Below, piece by piece: positions 8,756-17,501 of a DNA stretch of 64,000 bases. The number at the start of each line of letters is the position of its first letter. Within the stretch, counting starts at the first letter, position 1. The notes below the pieces were generated by a model. The model saw nothing but the letters and a program-made list of their open reading frames with translations. It had not been told where the DNA came from and ran no database searches. Origin of the DNA: Aquisalimonas lutea (GTDB lineage Bacteria; Pseudomonadota; Gammaproteobacteria; Nitrococcales; Aquisalimonadaceae); the NCBI RefSeq assembly GCF_030409225.1, contig NZ_JAUFPK010000007.1, forward strand, positions 1 through 64,000, read 5' to 3'. A program made the translations under genes and the position numbers.

Positions 8756-9919
8756 TCAGCGCGGAGGGATGCGCACCAGCAGGGCCAGCATCAGAGCATA
8801 GGCGAGCGCCCAGAGACCGCTCGCGGCAGCCAGGGCTGTGGCGTCGCCGGGCACGAGCAGGCGGATCAGGGCCGCTGCGGCGATGACACCGGCCATCAGG
8901 GGAATGGTCGGCGAACGTGCCGGGTCGAGCTTGGCCCGGTTCAGCCGCACCCGGGCCATGACGCCGGTGGTGAGGGTGCCCAGGGCGCCGACGGTGATGG
9001 CGTGGGTCGCCGTATTCGCCCCGAGCACCCCGGTGGTCCACGCGGTGCCGAGCAGTGCCAGGCCCGCCACCAGCCAGGCGTAGCCGAGGCCCAGGCACCA
9101 GAGGTCCGGGCGCCGCGCTGCCGCCCAGAGACGCCAGCGCAGCAGGCGGACCAGGCCGAGGCCGGCCGCGACCAGGGCCAGCGCGCCGGCGGCGGCGCGG
9201 GCGCCGGGTGTGGCCGCGGCTCCGGCCGCCAGGGCCACGACGATCAGCAATGCGCCCTCGATGCGCGGCTGGACGCGGGCTTCCAGGTGGCCGCCGGCCC
9301 GCTGGATGGCCCCCGCGGCCGCCGGGGCGATGATGCGCCCGCCCATGAACAGCATCAGCAGCGCGAACAGCAGCACGGCCTCCTGCAGCGCCAGGTAGCG
9401 CAGCCAGGACGCGCCGGTGAGCGGGCCGGCATGGAACATCGCCAGCACCGCGCACAGGCCTAGGAGAAGGGGCGCAAAGGCCTGGTTGCGCCATTTCTTG
9501 GCGCCCTTCATGAACTGGGGCACCGCCAGCCACGCGAGTGCTGCCGCGAACGCGGCGTTAGCGGTCAGCGCGGCCATGCTGTCCGGCATGGTCAGGAAGA
9601 TCACCCGCGCCAGGAGCCATAGCCCGAAAAGGCCGGCGAGCCGGGCGGTCGTCGTGCGGTTGATGACAAAGCCGGCGGCCACGGCCAGGGCGAAGCCGAA
9701 CAGCAGCTCGTGGGCGTGGCCCAGCACCGTGGCATACCCCGGCAGGAGTGGATTCCCGGACAGCATGCCGTGGACGCTGGCCGGGACCGTGATCCCGGCG
9801 TACAGCGCGGCTGCCGGGAAGAAGACCTTCTCCGCGGCATGGCGCGCGGCCGCCGATCGACGGCTCGCCGCCCCGAGCTGTGTCGCGCCGATCGCCACGC
9901 TCGTCAGCTCGCCGCGCAC
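8756..9919 (-). CDS. nnrS: NnrS family membrane protein (copy 2)
   Basis: A second NnrS-family protein, 387 residues, with about 12 membrane helices. The signature GHAHELLFGFALAVAAGF corresponds to the HxHE motif of copy 1, followed by FMGGRIIAP and HAITVGALGTLTTGVMARV. It starts with GTG at 9919, inside the last codons of the hemerythrin gene (16-base overlap), so translation is coupled. It is the third gene of the fdxA-hemerythrin-nnrS operon, behind an NsrR-type operator. It is quite divergent from copies 1 and 3, which argues against a recent duplication. Confidence 0.92.
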   Translation of the reverse strand: MRGELTSVAIGATQLGAASRRSAAARHAAEKVFFPAAALYAGITVPASVHGMLSGNPLLPGYATVLGHAHELLFGFALAVAAGFVINRTTTARLAGLFGLWLLARVIFLTMPDSMAALTANAAFAAALAWLAVPQFMKGAKKWRNQAFAPLLLGLCAVLAMFHAGPLTGASWLRYLALQEAVLLFALLMLFMGGRIIAPAAAGAIQRAGGHLEARVQPRIEGALLIVVALAAGAAATPGARAAAGALALVAAGLGLVRLLRWRLWAAARRPDLWCLGLGYAWLVAGLALLGTAWTTGVLGANTATHAITVGALGTLTTGVMARVRLNRAKLDPARSPTIPLMAGVIAAAALIRLLVPGDATALAAASGLWALAYALMLALLVRIPPR

Positions 9920-10500
9920 AGCGGGCAGTGACCGTCATCCGCGGCGGCCGCGGCGTGCCGGTCCGTGGGGAAGCGGCTCGGTACCACCGGCGGCTGTTCC
10001 GGCGGAGCGGGCGTCGGTGTGTCGCGGCGCCAGTGGAAGCGCGTGACCTGCTCCAGCCAGTCGCCCGGCGTGAGATGAGCTGACAGCTGCGGAAAGACCG
10101 CCGCCTCCTCGTAGCGCAGGTGCGTACGGTAGGCGCGGCAGTAGGCTGCGCCCAGCTCCAGCAGCTGGGCGCGGGAGACGAGCTGGCCGGCCGAGACGTC
10201 CCGGAGGCGGTCAAGCAGCACGCGCCCGCGTGCGGCGAGGCGCTCCTGCTGGTACCGGCGGTGGCCGATCGCCTCGGCGGACGGCGGGTGCCGGCGCTCG
10301 AGACGTGCCAGAAGCAGATCCTCCAAAGGGTGGTGATACCGGGCCGGGTCGTTCGTCAGGCAGTCGACGACGGACGCCATGCCGGTGAAATCCGGTGTCA
10401 TCCCCCGCTCCAGCACGTCCAGCTGCTCCTCCAGAAGGCTCAGCAGTCGCTCGAGGTTGCGGTGGTCCCGGCGCAGGCGGTCCAGTGTTGTCGTGTTCAT
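9904..10500 (-). CDS. Hemerythrin HHE domain protein
   Basis: A 198-residue protein with a hemerythrin-like HHE fold: LRRDHRNLERLL at the start, RYHHPLEDLLLARL in the middle, and THLRYEEAAVFPQL near residues 130-145 supply the His and Glu residues expected for a di-iron site. Relatives include YtfE/DnrN-type repair or NO-responsive proteins, although the N-terminal ScdA domain of YtfE is absent. The C terminus has a CPLC pair that could bind metal. The ATG at 10500 is preceded by GGAGGGG and is preferred over an ATG at 10512 inside that Shine-Dalgarno. It lies 15 bases after fdxA and overlaps nnrS copy 2. Confidence 0.85.
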   Translation of the reverse strand: MNTTTLDRLRRDHRNLERLLSLLEEQLDVLERGMTPDFTGMASVVDCLTNDPARYHHPLEDLLLARLERRHPPSAEAIGHRRYQQERLAARGRVLLDRLRDVSAGQLVSRAQLLELGAAYCRAYRTHLRYEEAAVFPQLSAHLTPGDWLEQVTRFHWRRDTPTPAPPEQPPVVPSRFPTDRHAAAAADDGHCPLCAAS

Positions 10501-10515
10501 GGCCCCTCCCATGGG

Positions 10516-10839
10516 TTATCGCTCCAGCAGCGGCAGCTTGTCCGGCACGCCGTCCCATTCCCCGGCGTCGGCGGGGGCGTCGATCTTCTGCGTGATCTGC
10601 GGCCAGCGTTCCGCCAGTTCGGCGTTGATGTCGAGGAAGTGGTCCCACTCCAGCGGCAGATCATCCTCGGAGTAGATGGCCTTCGCCGGGCACTCGGGCT
10701 CGCACAGCGTGCAGTCGATGCACAGGTCCGGGTCGATGGCCAGGAAGTTCGGCCCCTCGTGGAAGCAGTCCACGGGGCAGACCTCGACGCAGTCCGTGTA
10801 TTTGCACTTGATGCAGTTGTCGGTGACCACGTAGGTCAT
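10516..10839 (-). CDS. fdxA: Seven-iron ferredoxin
   Basis: A 107-residue ferredoxin of the Azotobacter FdI type carrying a 3Fe-4S and a 4Fe-4S cluster. Cysteines 9, 17 and 50 fit the 3Fe cluster and 21, 40, 43 and 46 the 4Fe cluster; Cys25 matches the free cysteine of the family. It transfers single electrons in the cytoplasm. It is the first gene after the NsrR-type operator at 10873, so it is probably nitric-oxide induced together with the hemerythrin and NnrS behind it. Confidence 0.95.
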   Translation of the reverse strand: MTYVVTDNCIKCKYTDCVEVCPVDCFHEGPNFLAIDPDLCIDCTLCEPECPAKAIYSEDDLPLEWDHFLDINAELAERWPQITQKIDAPADAGEWDGVPDKLPLLER

Positions 10840-10872
10840 GAATCTTCCCTCATGGCTCCCGCACGATGCTTT

Positions 10873-10895
10873 AAAATGTACTGAAAATACATCGT
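10873..10895. promoter_or_regulatory. NsrR-type operator upstream of fdxA
   Basis: The half-sites ATGTA and TACAT are exact inverted repeats seven bases apart (spacer CTGAAAA), the same geometry as the site at 8168-8190. It lies 34 bases upstream of the fdxA start, where a repressor would block the promoter. Two matching sites, each in front of an nnrS-containing transcript, make chance unlikely. Confidence 0.72.
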
Positions 10896-11056
10896 TAATG
10901 CAAATGCTCCACGGCCGGTCCGGCGGCCGATGCCATTGCCCGCGTTATAACTTCATAGCCGGACGAATTATCGGTTATCCGGCCTTTGCGTTATGATGCG
11001 GCGCTTCCAGCGCCAGAGGCGCCTGGCGCATTTTCGTGTATCCGCAGGGCATACCG

Positions 11057-12067
11057 GTGATCGAGCTCGACAACGTCCACAAGGCGTATCGCGTGGAAGG
11101 CCGCGAGGTATCCGCCCTCCGCGACATCGACCTGCGCGTGGAGCGCGGCGAGGTGTTCGGGGTGATCGGCCACTCCGGAGCGGGCAAGTCCACGCTGCTG
11201 CGCATGATCAATCTCATCGAGCGGCCGACCAGCGGGCGCGTGCGCATCGACGGGGTCGACGTCACCGGGTACCGCGGAGCCGACCTCATGGCCCTGCGCC
11301 GCGGCATCGGCATGATCTTCCAGCACTTCAACCTGCTCGCCTCGCGGACCGTGGCGGACAACGTCGCCTTTCCCATGCGGCTGGCCGGGGTCTATACCCG
11401 CGAGCAGATCCGCAGCCGGGTGGATCACCTGCTCGGGCGCGTGGGGCTGGCGGACCAGGCGCGCAAGCATCCGGCGCAGCTGTCCGGCGGCCAGAAGCAG
11501 CGGGTGGGGATCGCCCGGGCGCTCGCCTGCGAGCCGCGCATCCTGCTGTGCGACGAGGCCACCAGCGCCCTGGATCCGCAGACGACCCAGTCCGTGCTGG
11601 AGCTGCTGGGCGACATCAACCGGGAGCTGGGACTGACCATCGTCCTGATCACCCACGAGATGAACGCCATCCGCACCATCTGCGACCGGGTCGCGGTGCT
11701 CGACGGCGGTGAGGTCGTGGAGTCCGGCGGCGCGGCGGACGTGTTCCTGCACCCGCGCCACGAGACCACGCGGCGGTTCGTCTTCGAGACCGAGAGCATC
11801 GACGAGGCGGACTGGGCGGAGGACTTCGCCCACGTGCCCGGGCGGGTGCTGCGCCTGACCTTCCGCGGCCAGGCCACCTACACGCCGATCCTGGGGGCAA
11901 TCGCCCGGCGCACCGGGGTCGACTACAGCATCCTCAGCGGCCGCATCGATCACATCAAGGACACTCCCTACGGGCAGATCACGCTGTCGCTGGTGGGCGG
12001 CGACGTCAACGCCGCCGAGCAGGAGCTGCACGGCGCCGACGTGGACGTGGAGGTGCTGCGGGCATGA
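11057..12067 (+). CDS. metN: Methionine ABC transporter ATP-binding protein
   Basis: A 336-residue ATPase of the methionine uptake family. The Walker [10 protein letters not shown], the [15 protein letters not shown] signature and Walker [13 protein letters not shown] are present, and the C-terminal ACT-like NIL domain (roughly residues 265-336) that senses methionine in MetN is intact. The GTG at 11057 gives [11 protein letters not shown], which aligns with known MetN starts; a GTG at 11036 would add seven residues. The stop overlaps the metI start as ATGA. A weak promoter may end in TATGAT at 10992-10997. Confidence 0.93.
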   Translation: MIELDNVHKAYRVEGREVSALRDIDLRVERGEVFGVIGHSGAGKSTLLRMINLIERPTSGRVRIDGVDVTGYRGADLMALRRGIGMIFQHFNLLASRTVADNVAFPMRLAGVYTREQIRSRVDHLLGRVGLADQARKHPAQLSGGQKQRVGIARALACEPRILLCDEATSALDPQTTQSVLELLGDINRELGLTIVLITHEMNAIRTICDRVAVLDGGEVVESGGAADVFLHPRHETTRRFVFETESIDEADWAEDFAHVPGRVLRLTFRGQATYTPILGAIARRTGVDYSILSGRIDHIKDTPYGQITLSLVGGDVNAAEQELHGADVDVEVLRA

Positions 12068-12729
12068 ACGAGCTGTTCGCGAACGTCCGCTGGGACGAGA
12101 TCGGCATCGCCACCTGGGATACCCTGCTCATGGTGGGCGGGTCCATGTTCTTCATCGTCCTCTTCGGCCTGCCCCTGGGCGTGCTGCTGTTCCTCACCGG
12201 CAAGCGGCAGCTCCTGGAGCAGCCGGCGCTGTACGGCGTGGTGTCGTTCGTGGTGAACGTGCTGCGCTCCGTGCCGTTCATCATCCTGCTGATCGTCATG
12301 ATCCCGCTGACGGTGGCCCTGGTGGGCACGTCCCTGGGCGTGAAGGGCGTGATCCCGCCGTTGGTGGCCGCCGGCACGCCGTTCTTCGCGCGCCTGGTGG
12401 AGACCTCGCTGCGCGAGGTGGACCGGGGGATCATCGAGGCCACCCAGGCCATGGGCGCCTCCACCCGGCAGATCGTCACCGGGGCCCTGCTGCCCGAGGC
12501 GCTGCCCGGAATCATCGCCGGCATTACCGTGACCGCCATCACCCTGGTCTCCTACGCCGCCATGGCCGGTGTCGTGGGCGGCGGCGGCCTGGGGGATCTG
12601 GCCATCCGCTACGGCTACCAGCGCTTCCAGACGGACGTAATGATCGTCACCGTCGTGCTGCTGGTGGTCATCGTCCAGTTGATGCAAATGCTCGGCGACC
12701 GGCTCGTGCTGTACTTCAGCCGGCGCTGA
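12064..12729 (+). CDS. metI: Methionine ABC transporter permease
   Basis: A 221-residue inner-membrane permease with about five helices and the binding-protein-dependent transport signature [26 protein letters not shown] around residues 120-145. It matches MetI in length and in the region [24 protein letters not shown]. It overlaps metN by four bases and is followed after 33 bases by the binding protein, so metNIQ is one operon. Confidence 0.95.
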   Translation: MNELFANVRWDEIGIATWDTLLMVGGSMFFIVLFGLPLGVLLFLTGKRQLLEQPALYGVVSFVVNVLRSVPFIILLIVMIPLTVALVGTSLGVKGVIPPLVAAGTPFFARLVETSLREVDRGIIEATQAMGASTRQIVTGALLPEALPGIIAGITVTAITLVSYAAMAGVVGGGGLGDLAIRYGYQRFQTDVMIVTVVLLVVIVQLMQMLGDRLVLYFSRR

Positions 12730-12762
12730 CGCCACCGTTCGTCACCAACCAGGGAGGAAACC

Positions 12763-13548
12763 ATGAACGTGCGTTCCATTACTGCCATCATCGCCGCCGG
12801 CGCGCTGCTGGCCGGCACCGCGGCCGCCGACGACACCCTGGGCGTGGCCGCCACGCCGGTGCCCCATGCCGAGATCCTGGAGCACGTCAAGCCGCAGCTG
12901 GCGGAGCAGGGCGTGGAGCTGAACATCGAGGTGTTCACCGACTACGTCCAGCCCAACACCCAGGTCTCCCAGGGTGCCCTGGACGCCAACTTCTTCCAGC
13001 ACAAGCCGTACCTGGACAACTTCAACGCCGAGCACGGCACCGATCTCGTGGCCGTGGCCGGGGTGCACATCGAGCCGTTCGGCGCCTACTCCGAGTCCGT
13101 GGACAGCCTGGATGCGCTGCCGGACGGCGCCACCATCGCCATTCCCAACGACCCCACCAACGGCGGGCGCGCGCTCCTGCTGCTGCACCAGGCGGGCGTG
13201 ATCACGCTGGAGGACGGCGACGACATCACCGCCACCACCCGCGACATCGCCGACAACCCGGGGAACTACAGCTTCGAGCCCCTGGAGGCAGCCATGCTGC
13301 CGCGGGTGCTCAACCAGGTGGATCTGGCGCTGATCAACACCAACTACGCCCTGGAGGCAGGGCTGGATCCCCAGGAGGACGCGCTGGTGATCGAGGGCGC
13401 GGAGTCGCCCTACGTCAACTTCCTCGTCGCCCGCGAGGACAACGCCGACAGCGACGCCGTCCGGGCCCTCGCCGACGCGCTGCGCAGCGAGAGCGTGCGG
13501 GCCTTCATCCAGGAGCAGTACGACGGCGCCGTGGTGCCCGCGTTCTGA
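12763..13548 (+). CDS. metQ: Methionine-binding protein of the NlpA/MetQ family
   Basis: A 261-residue periplasmic binding protein of the NlpA/MetQ family, with GVAATPVPHAEILEHVKPQL, NANFFQHKPYLDNFN-like sequence and NDPTNGGRALLLL that are typical of methionine binders. The signal peptide (residues 1-22) ends in AGTAAA-DD and has no lipobox cysteine, whereas the E. coli protein is a lipoprotein, so this one should be free in the periplasm. AGGGAGGAAACC precedes the ATG. A GC-rich hairpin follows the stop. Confidence 0.93.
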   Translation: MNVRSITAIIAAGALLAGTAAADDTLGVAATPVPHAEILEHVKPQLAEQGVELNIEVFTDYVQPNTQVSQGALDANFFQHKPYLDNFNAEHGTDLVAVAGVHIEPFGAYSESVDSLDALPDGATIAIPNDPTNGGRALLLLHQAGVITLEDGDDITATTRDIADNPGNYSFEPLEAAMLPRVLNQVDLALINTNYALEAGLDPQEDALVIEGAESPYVNFLVAREDNADSDAVRALADALRSESVRAFIQEQYDGAVVPAF

Positions 13549-13562
13549 CGGTCGCAAGCCGT

Positions 13563-13595
13563 CTTCCGCCGCTCCCTCCGCGGGCGTGGCGGAAG
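13563..13595. terminator. GC-rich hairpin after metNIQ
   Basis: CTTCCGCC and GGCGGAAG are exact inverted repeats 17 bases apart, starting 15 bases after the metQ stop. There is no run of T after it, so it may be a Rho-assisted end or a 3' stabiliser rather than a full intrinsic terminator. Confidence 0.4.
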
Positions 13596-13697
13596 GCGGG
13601 ACTTCTCGCGGTCGCACAAGCGGCTGCCATTACGAGCACCCGTCGATTCTCTCCCCATTTTGCATCGGGCAAGGCAGTGCCTCCTTTCGATGATTAA

Positions 13698-13718
13698 CGT
13701 GAATGCATCGCATTCGCG
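13698..13718. promoter_or_regulatory. Palindrome before the TonB receptor
   Basis: GAATGC-ATC-GCATTC is an exact inverted repeat with a further CG/CG pair outside it, in the only AT-richer patch between metQ and the TonB receptor. It sits 33 bases before the chosen start and could be a repressor site. It does not match the Fur, Zur or NsrR consensus well, so the regulator is unknown. Confidence 0.4.
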
Positions 13719-13750
13719 AAGAGTCGTCGAAAACGAGGGGAGCAGAGCCC

Positions 13751-15958
13751 ATGCATGTCCAGCCACGTATTGCCGTCGTCCTGCTCGTCTGCCCGTTGCT
13801 CGTCGCCCCGGCCCAGGCCCGTGACGCAAACGACGGGGAGCGTATCGCGCTGCCGGCCATCGATGTCGAGGCGCCGCCGGTCATCGTCGGGGTCCCGGGC
13901 TTCGAGGACAGCCGCCGGGAGGTCGAGGCAACACCCGGCGGCGCGCAGGCGGTGCCCGTATCCCCGGGCGGGACGGCTGCGGGCACGCTGGCGGACGTAC
14001 TGTCGCTGGAGCCCGGCGTGGTCGTCCAGGAGTTCTTCGGCGGCAACGATCAGCCCCGCGTGAACATCCGGGGGTCGGGCATTCAGAGCAACCCGCAGTC
14101 CCGCGGGGTCGCCTTCCTGCGCAATGGTCTGCCCGCCAACCTGGCCGACGGCTCCTATGTCGTCGGGCTGTTCGACCCGGAGGCGGCCGACCACATCGTC
14201 GTCAAGCGCGGGGCGAATGCCCTCAGTGACGGCGCGGCGACCCTGGGGGGCAGCCTCAATCTCGTCTCGCCCACGGGCCGCTCGCTGCACGGCGGGCAGG
14301 CAGCGATCGCCGGCGGCGATTACGGTACACGCCGCGTTGCCGTGCGTGCCGGCGGCAGCCGCGGGCGGCAGGACGGCTTGCTGCGCTTGGGTTACAGCCA
14401 GCGGGATGGATTCCGACGCGAGAACAACCGCGGCGAGCGCTTCACCCTGGGCGGCAACACCGGCTGGAGGACAGCCGGTGGGGCCGAGACGCGGGTGTAC
14501 GCGGAGGCGACCGACCTGGATTTCGATGTGCCCGGACCGCTCAACGCCGCTCAGCTCGAGAGCAACCCAGAGCAGGTGAACGCCGGCATCCAGCCGCCGC
14601 CCCCGGGTCCGCAGACCGGCTCCACCAGTGTCGGGCCCGATGTGCTACGCGACCGCCCCTGGCGCAGCGCGGAGGCCGCCCGTCTCGCCCTGACGCACGA
14701 CCGGCCCAGCGGCGAAGGGGTGCTTCGCGCCGGCGCCTTCTACCAGAAGGTGGACGATGTCTTCGGCGCTCCCAGCAGCGTGCGGGACAGCGCCAGTGAC
14801 GGCGCGGGTGCCGAGCTGGAGTGGCAGGGGCGCGATCTGCTCCTCGGCGTCACGCTGCATGCCGGCCGCACCGACCGGGTCTACCGCGCCAACGAGCGCG
14901 GCGAAGCCGGGCGGGCGTTCGCGCACAACCGCCTGGACGCGTTCAACGGTACCCTGTACGGCCAGTGGCGCCACGGCCTCACGGAGCGGCTTACCCTGGT
15001 GCTCGGTGCCCAGGCCCTGTACACCACCCGCGAGATCGACGAGCGCTTCGCGACCCCGGATGCCCGGCCGCGCTACAACGCTCGCACTGACGGCTACACC
15101 AGCTTCGCCAGCGGCCCGGTCTCCCTGGATCGCAGCTACAGTGCCGTGAACCCGAAGCTGGGTGCCCTGTTCCGGGCCAGTGACACGGTGACCGTGTTCG
15201 GCAACCTCAGCCGCAGCTACGAGCCGCCGACATTCATCGAGCTGCTCGCCAACAGCGGCAGCACGCCGGACCAGGGCCCGAACGCCGTGGTTGCGGCACC
15301 GCTGGATGCCCAGGACGCCGTCACCCTCGAGGTGGGGGCCAGGGGCCGCGCGGGCGACGGTGAGTGGTCGCTTGCCGCGTACAACACCTGGGTCGACAGC
15401 GAGCTGCTCACCAGCGAGGCGCTCTTCGGCGCCGTCGGCATTACCACGAACTACGGCTCACCGACCATCCACCGCGGTGTCGAGCTGGGCGGCCGCGTCC
15501 CGGTGGCGGCAGCGCTGGCGACCGAGGGCGACCGGCTGACCCTGGCCCTGGCCTACGAGTGGAGCGATTTCTTCTTCGACGGCGGGCGCTTCGAGGGCAA
15601 CCGGATCGCTGGCGTGCCCGAGCACCGCCTGCAGGGCCGCCTGCGCTACAGCCACCCCACGGGGGCCTACCTGGAGCCAGGCGTCGTCTGGCTGCCGGAG
15701 GACACGCCCACCGACCACGCCAATACCGTCTTCCAGGACGACTACGCCCTGTGGTCCCTGCGGGCCGGATGGCAGGCGGGCAACTGGGAGGCCTACATCG
15801 AAGGCCGGAATCTTACCGACGAGACCTACGCGGCGAGCTACCTGATCCGCGAGCGCGTCCCGGATCCGCAGCCGCCCAACGCCGGCCCGGCGGAGGTGAC
15901 CTCATTCATCCCCGGCAGCGGCCGCAGCCTGTTCGCCGGTGTGCGCGTGTCCTGGTGA
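13751..15958 (+). CDS. TonB-dependent outer-membrane receptor of unknown substrate
   Basis: A 735-residue TonB-dependent receptor. A signal peptide ends in PAQA, a short TonB-box-like region (LPAIDVEA) follows, then a plug domain with VNIRGSGIQSNPQSRGVAFLRNG and KRGANALSDGAATLGGSLNL, and a 22-strand barrel ending in the aromatic FAGVRVSW. The ATG at 13751 with GAGGGGAG upstream is preferred over 13703, which lies inside a palindrome and gives no signal peptide. Substrate is not evident; it is not a clear siderophore or cobalamin receptor. It is followed after 46 bases by a MerF-like gene and faces an NnrS-ABC transporter operon, suggesting a complete outer- plus inner-membrane uptake route. 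Confidence 0.9.
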   Translation: MHVQPRIAVVLLVCPLLVAPAQARDANDGERIALPAIDVEAPPVIVGVPGFEDSRREVEATPGGAQAVPVSPGGTAAGTLADVLSLEPGVVVQEFFGGNDQPRVNIRGSGIQSNPQSRGVAFLRNGLPANLADGSYVVGLFDPEAADHIVVKRGANALSDGAATLGGSLNLVSPTGRSLHGGQAAIAGGDYGTRRVAVRAGGSRGRQDGLLRLGYSQRDGFRRENNRGERFTLGGNTGWRTAGGAETRVYAEATDLDFDVPGPLNAAQLESNPEQVNAGIQPPPPGPQTGSTSVGPDVLRDRPWRSAEAARLALTHDRPSGEGVLRAGAFYQKVDDVFGAPSSVRDSASDGAGAELEWQGRDLLLGVTLHAGRTDRVYRANERGEAGRAFAHNRLDAFNGTLYGQWRHGLTERLTLVLGAQALYTTREIDERFATPDARPRYNARTDGYTSFASGPVSLDRSYSAVNPKLGALFRASDTVTVFGNLSRSYEPPTFIELLANSGSTPDQGPNAVVAAPLDAQDAVTLEVGARGRAGDGEWSLAAYNTWVDSELLTSEALFGAVGITTNYGSPTIHRGVELGGRVPVAAALATEGDRLTLALAYEWSDFFFDGGRFEGNRIAGVPEHRLQGRLRYSHPTGAYLEPGVVWLPEDTPTDHANTVFQDDYALWSLRAGWQAGNWEAYIEGRNLTDETYAASYLIRERVPDPQPPNAGPAEVTSFIPGSGRSLFAGVRVSW

Positions 15959-16004
15959 GGGCGCGCGCCGGCAACGCACACCAGCCACTCGCAGGAGGTT
16001 CATC

Positions 16005-16274
16005 ATGACCGGAATTTCATCCTCGACGACCCCAACGACGCGCAGCCTGCGGAAGGACCGTCTGTTCCGCACGGGTTTCGCCGCCACCGTGGTTGCACTG
16101 CTGGCGTGCCTGAGCACCCACCTGTTGACGCTGCTGGGCGTCGCCGGAGCGGTCGCCTGGCTGGGCGGGCTGGAGCATGCCCTGGTGCTCGTCACGCTCG
16201 GAGCCGCCGCGCTGACGGCGCTCGCCGTCTGGCGGCACCGGCGCGGGGACTGCGCGGTCCACGGCCGGGAGTGA
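16005..16274 (+). CDS. MerF-like two-helix membrane protein
   Basis: An 89-residue protein with two membrane helices (about 23-50 and 57-77). The alignment with the mercury transporter MerF is visible by eye: TVVALLACLSTHLLTLLGVAG against the MerF helix VALCCFTPVLVILLGVVG, then a charged turn and a second helix ending in a basic tail. Where MerF has Cys-Cys in helix 1, this has Ala-Cys35 with His39 nearby, and the C-terminal Cys pair is reduced to Cys83. AGGAGG lies seven bases before the ATG. It follows the TonB receptor in the same direction. A role in moving a metal ion or chelate is plausible; mercury is not implied, as no mer genes are nearby. Confidence 0.7.
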   Translation: MTGISSSTTPTTRSLRKDRLFRTGFAATVVALLACLSTHLLTLLGVAGAVAWLGGLEHALVLVTLGAAALTALAVWRHRRGDCAVHGRE

Positions 16275-16284
16275 CGGTCGCCCT

Positions 16285-16313
16285 CGGCGGGTGTGCGGCG
16301 GGCGCACCCGCCG
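16285..16313. terminator. Hairpin between convergent genes
   Basis: CGGCGGGTG and CACCCGCCG form an exact nine-base stem with an 11-base loop, centred between the stop codons of the MerF-like gene and nnrS copy 3. It could end transcription from both sides, although no T run is present. Confidence 0.5.
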
Positions 16314-16319
16314 GACCCC

Positions 16320-17501
16320 TCAACCGGGCAGACTGTCGGCGCGGGGTCGGAGCAGCCACCGCCCGTAGCGCACCAGCCACAGCAGCCAGCCCAGGCTCCA
16401 CGCCGGCAGCGCCGCGGCGGCGCCCAGCCGCAGGTACTCGCCCGGCAGCCAGAGCGGTACGGCGGTGCGCAACGCTGCGGCGACGGTGAGCAGGGTTGCG
16501 GCCGCCGTCACCGCATACGGCACGGTCAGCGGCCGTCCCGTATGCCGAAGGCCGGCGATGCTCATGACGGTGAGCACCGCCGTTGCCATGGTGCCGATCA
16601 GCAGCGCGTGCCGGCCGGCGTATGCCGGGAGCTGCGGGTCGAGACCGGCCCACCCGCGCAGCACCAGTCCGGCGACGAGCCACAGCTGGACGACGATCAG
16701 CAGGGCGATGGGGCCGTGCCGCCAGGCCCGGGGCGGCGGCCAGTCGGCCAGGCGTTCCAGCTGGGCGGCGGCCGCGCCCAGCGCGATCCAGCCGGTGGCC
16801 GGGTGGACCGGGGCCAGCGCGTCGGCAGCGGTGAAGGCCACCAGGCTCGCGACGGCCAGGGCCTCGCGGCCGGGTCGGGGCCTGTAGGGAGGGCCGCCGG
16901 CGCGCGCCTGCGCGAACGTGGCGACCACGGGCAGGATGCGCATGAACGTCATGGCGATGAGGACCAGGTAGAGCCCGGCGGCCAGTCGCAGCACCGCATC
17001 CGGGGCAACCGGAAGGACCTCCGCCAGGGCCAGGTGCGCCGCCAGCGGGCAGAATGCGAGCACGGCCACGGCGGCGAGCAGGTCCCGCGGCGGCCGCTGC
17101 GGCATGCGCTGCGCGAGCAGCGCTGCCAGCAGCACCGGCAGGAACAGGCTGTCCACGGCGATCGTCACCGCCGGGGGGACGGCTGCACCCGCAAGGTTGA
17201 GCGCGCGGCCCGCCAGCCACAACGCCACCAGGGCGGCCAGCCGGCGGCCGGTGATGGGTGCCGCCCCGGTCCAGCTCGGCACGGCGGTGAGGAGAAAGCC
17301 GGCCAGCGCCGCCGTGAAGGCGCCGAACAGCAGCTCGTGGCCGTGCCAGTGCAGCGGCGGTAGTGCCATGGGCCACCGGGGACCGACGCCCAGGAGCGCG
17401 CCGACCCAGGGTAGCGGCGCCACCATGGCCCATGCCGCCGCCAGCAGGAAGAACGGGCGGAAGCCGTAGGCGAGCAGGGATCTCGGTCCGTTGACGCTCA
17501 T
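16320..17501 (-). CDS. nnrS: NnrS family membrane protein (copy 3)
   Basis: A third NnrS-family protein, 393 residues, about 12 helices. Signatures are HWHGHELLFGAFTAALAGFLLTAVPSWTG near residues 50-78, ALNLAGAAVPP, and HALLIGTMATAVLTVMSIAGLRHTGR. It is the last gene of the permease-ATPase-binding protein-nnrS operon and overlaps the binding-protein stop by four bases (ATGA), so its link to an importer is tight. This copy suggests that the importer brings in something relevant to heme, copper or nitrogen-oxide metabolism, which is inference from context only. Confidence 0.92.
   Translation of the reverse strand: MSVNGPRSLLAYGFRPFFLLAAAWAMVAPLPWVGALLGVGPRWPMALPPLHWHGHELLFGAFTAALAGFLLTAVPSWTGAAPITGRRLAALVALWLAGRALNLAGAAVPPAVTIAVDSLFLPVLLAALLAQRMPQRPPRDLLAAVAVLAFCPLAAHLALAEVLPVAPDAVLRLAAGLYLVLIAMTFMRILPVVATFAQARAGGPPYRPRPGREALAVASLVAFTAADALAPVHPATGWIALGAAAAQLERLADWPPPRAWRHGPIALLIVVQLWLVAGLVLRGWAGLDPQLPAYAGRHALLIGTMATAVLTVMSIAGLRHTGRPLTVPYAVTAAATLLTVAAALRTAVPLWLPGEYLRLGAAAALPAWSLGWLLWLVRYGRWLLRPRADSLPG

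Noticed and set aside
10982-10997. MetJ box or SAM riboswitch before metN
   Set aside because: No AGACGTCT repeats and the gap is too short and unstructured for a SAM riboswitch.
13703-13750. Extended TonB receptor start at 13703
   Set aside because: It would place 16 charged residues before the signal peptide and lies inside a palindrome; the ATG at 13751 has a good Shine-Dalgarno.
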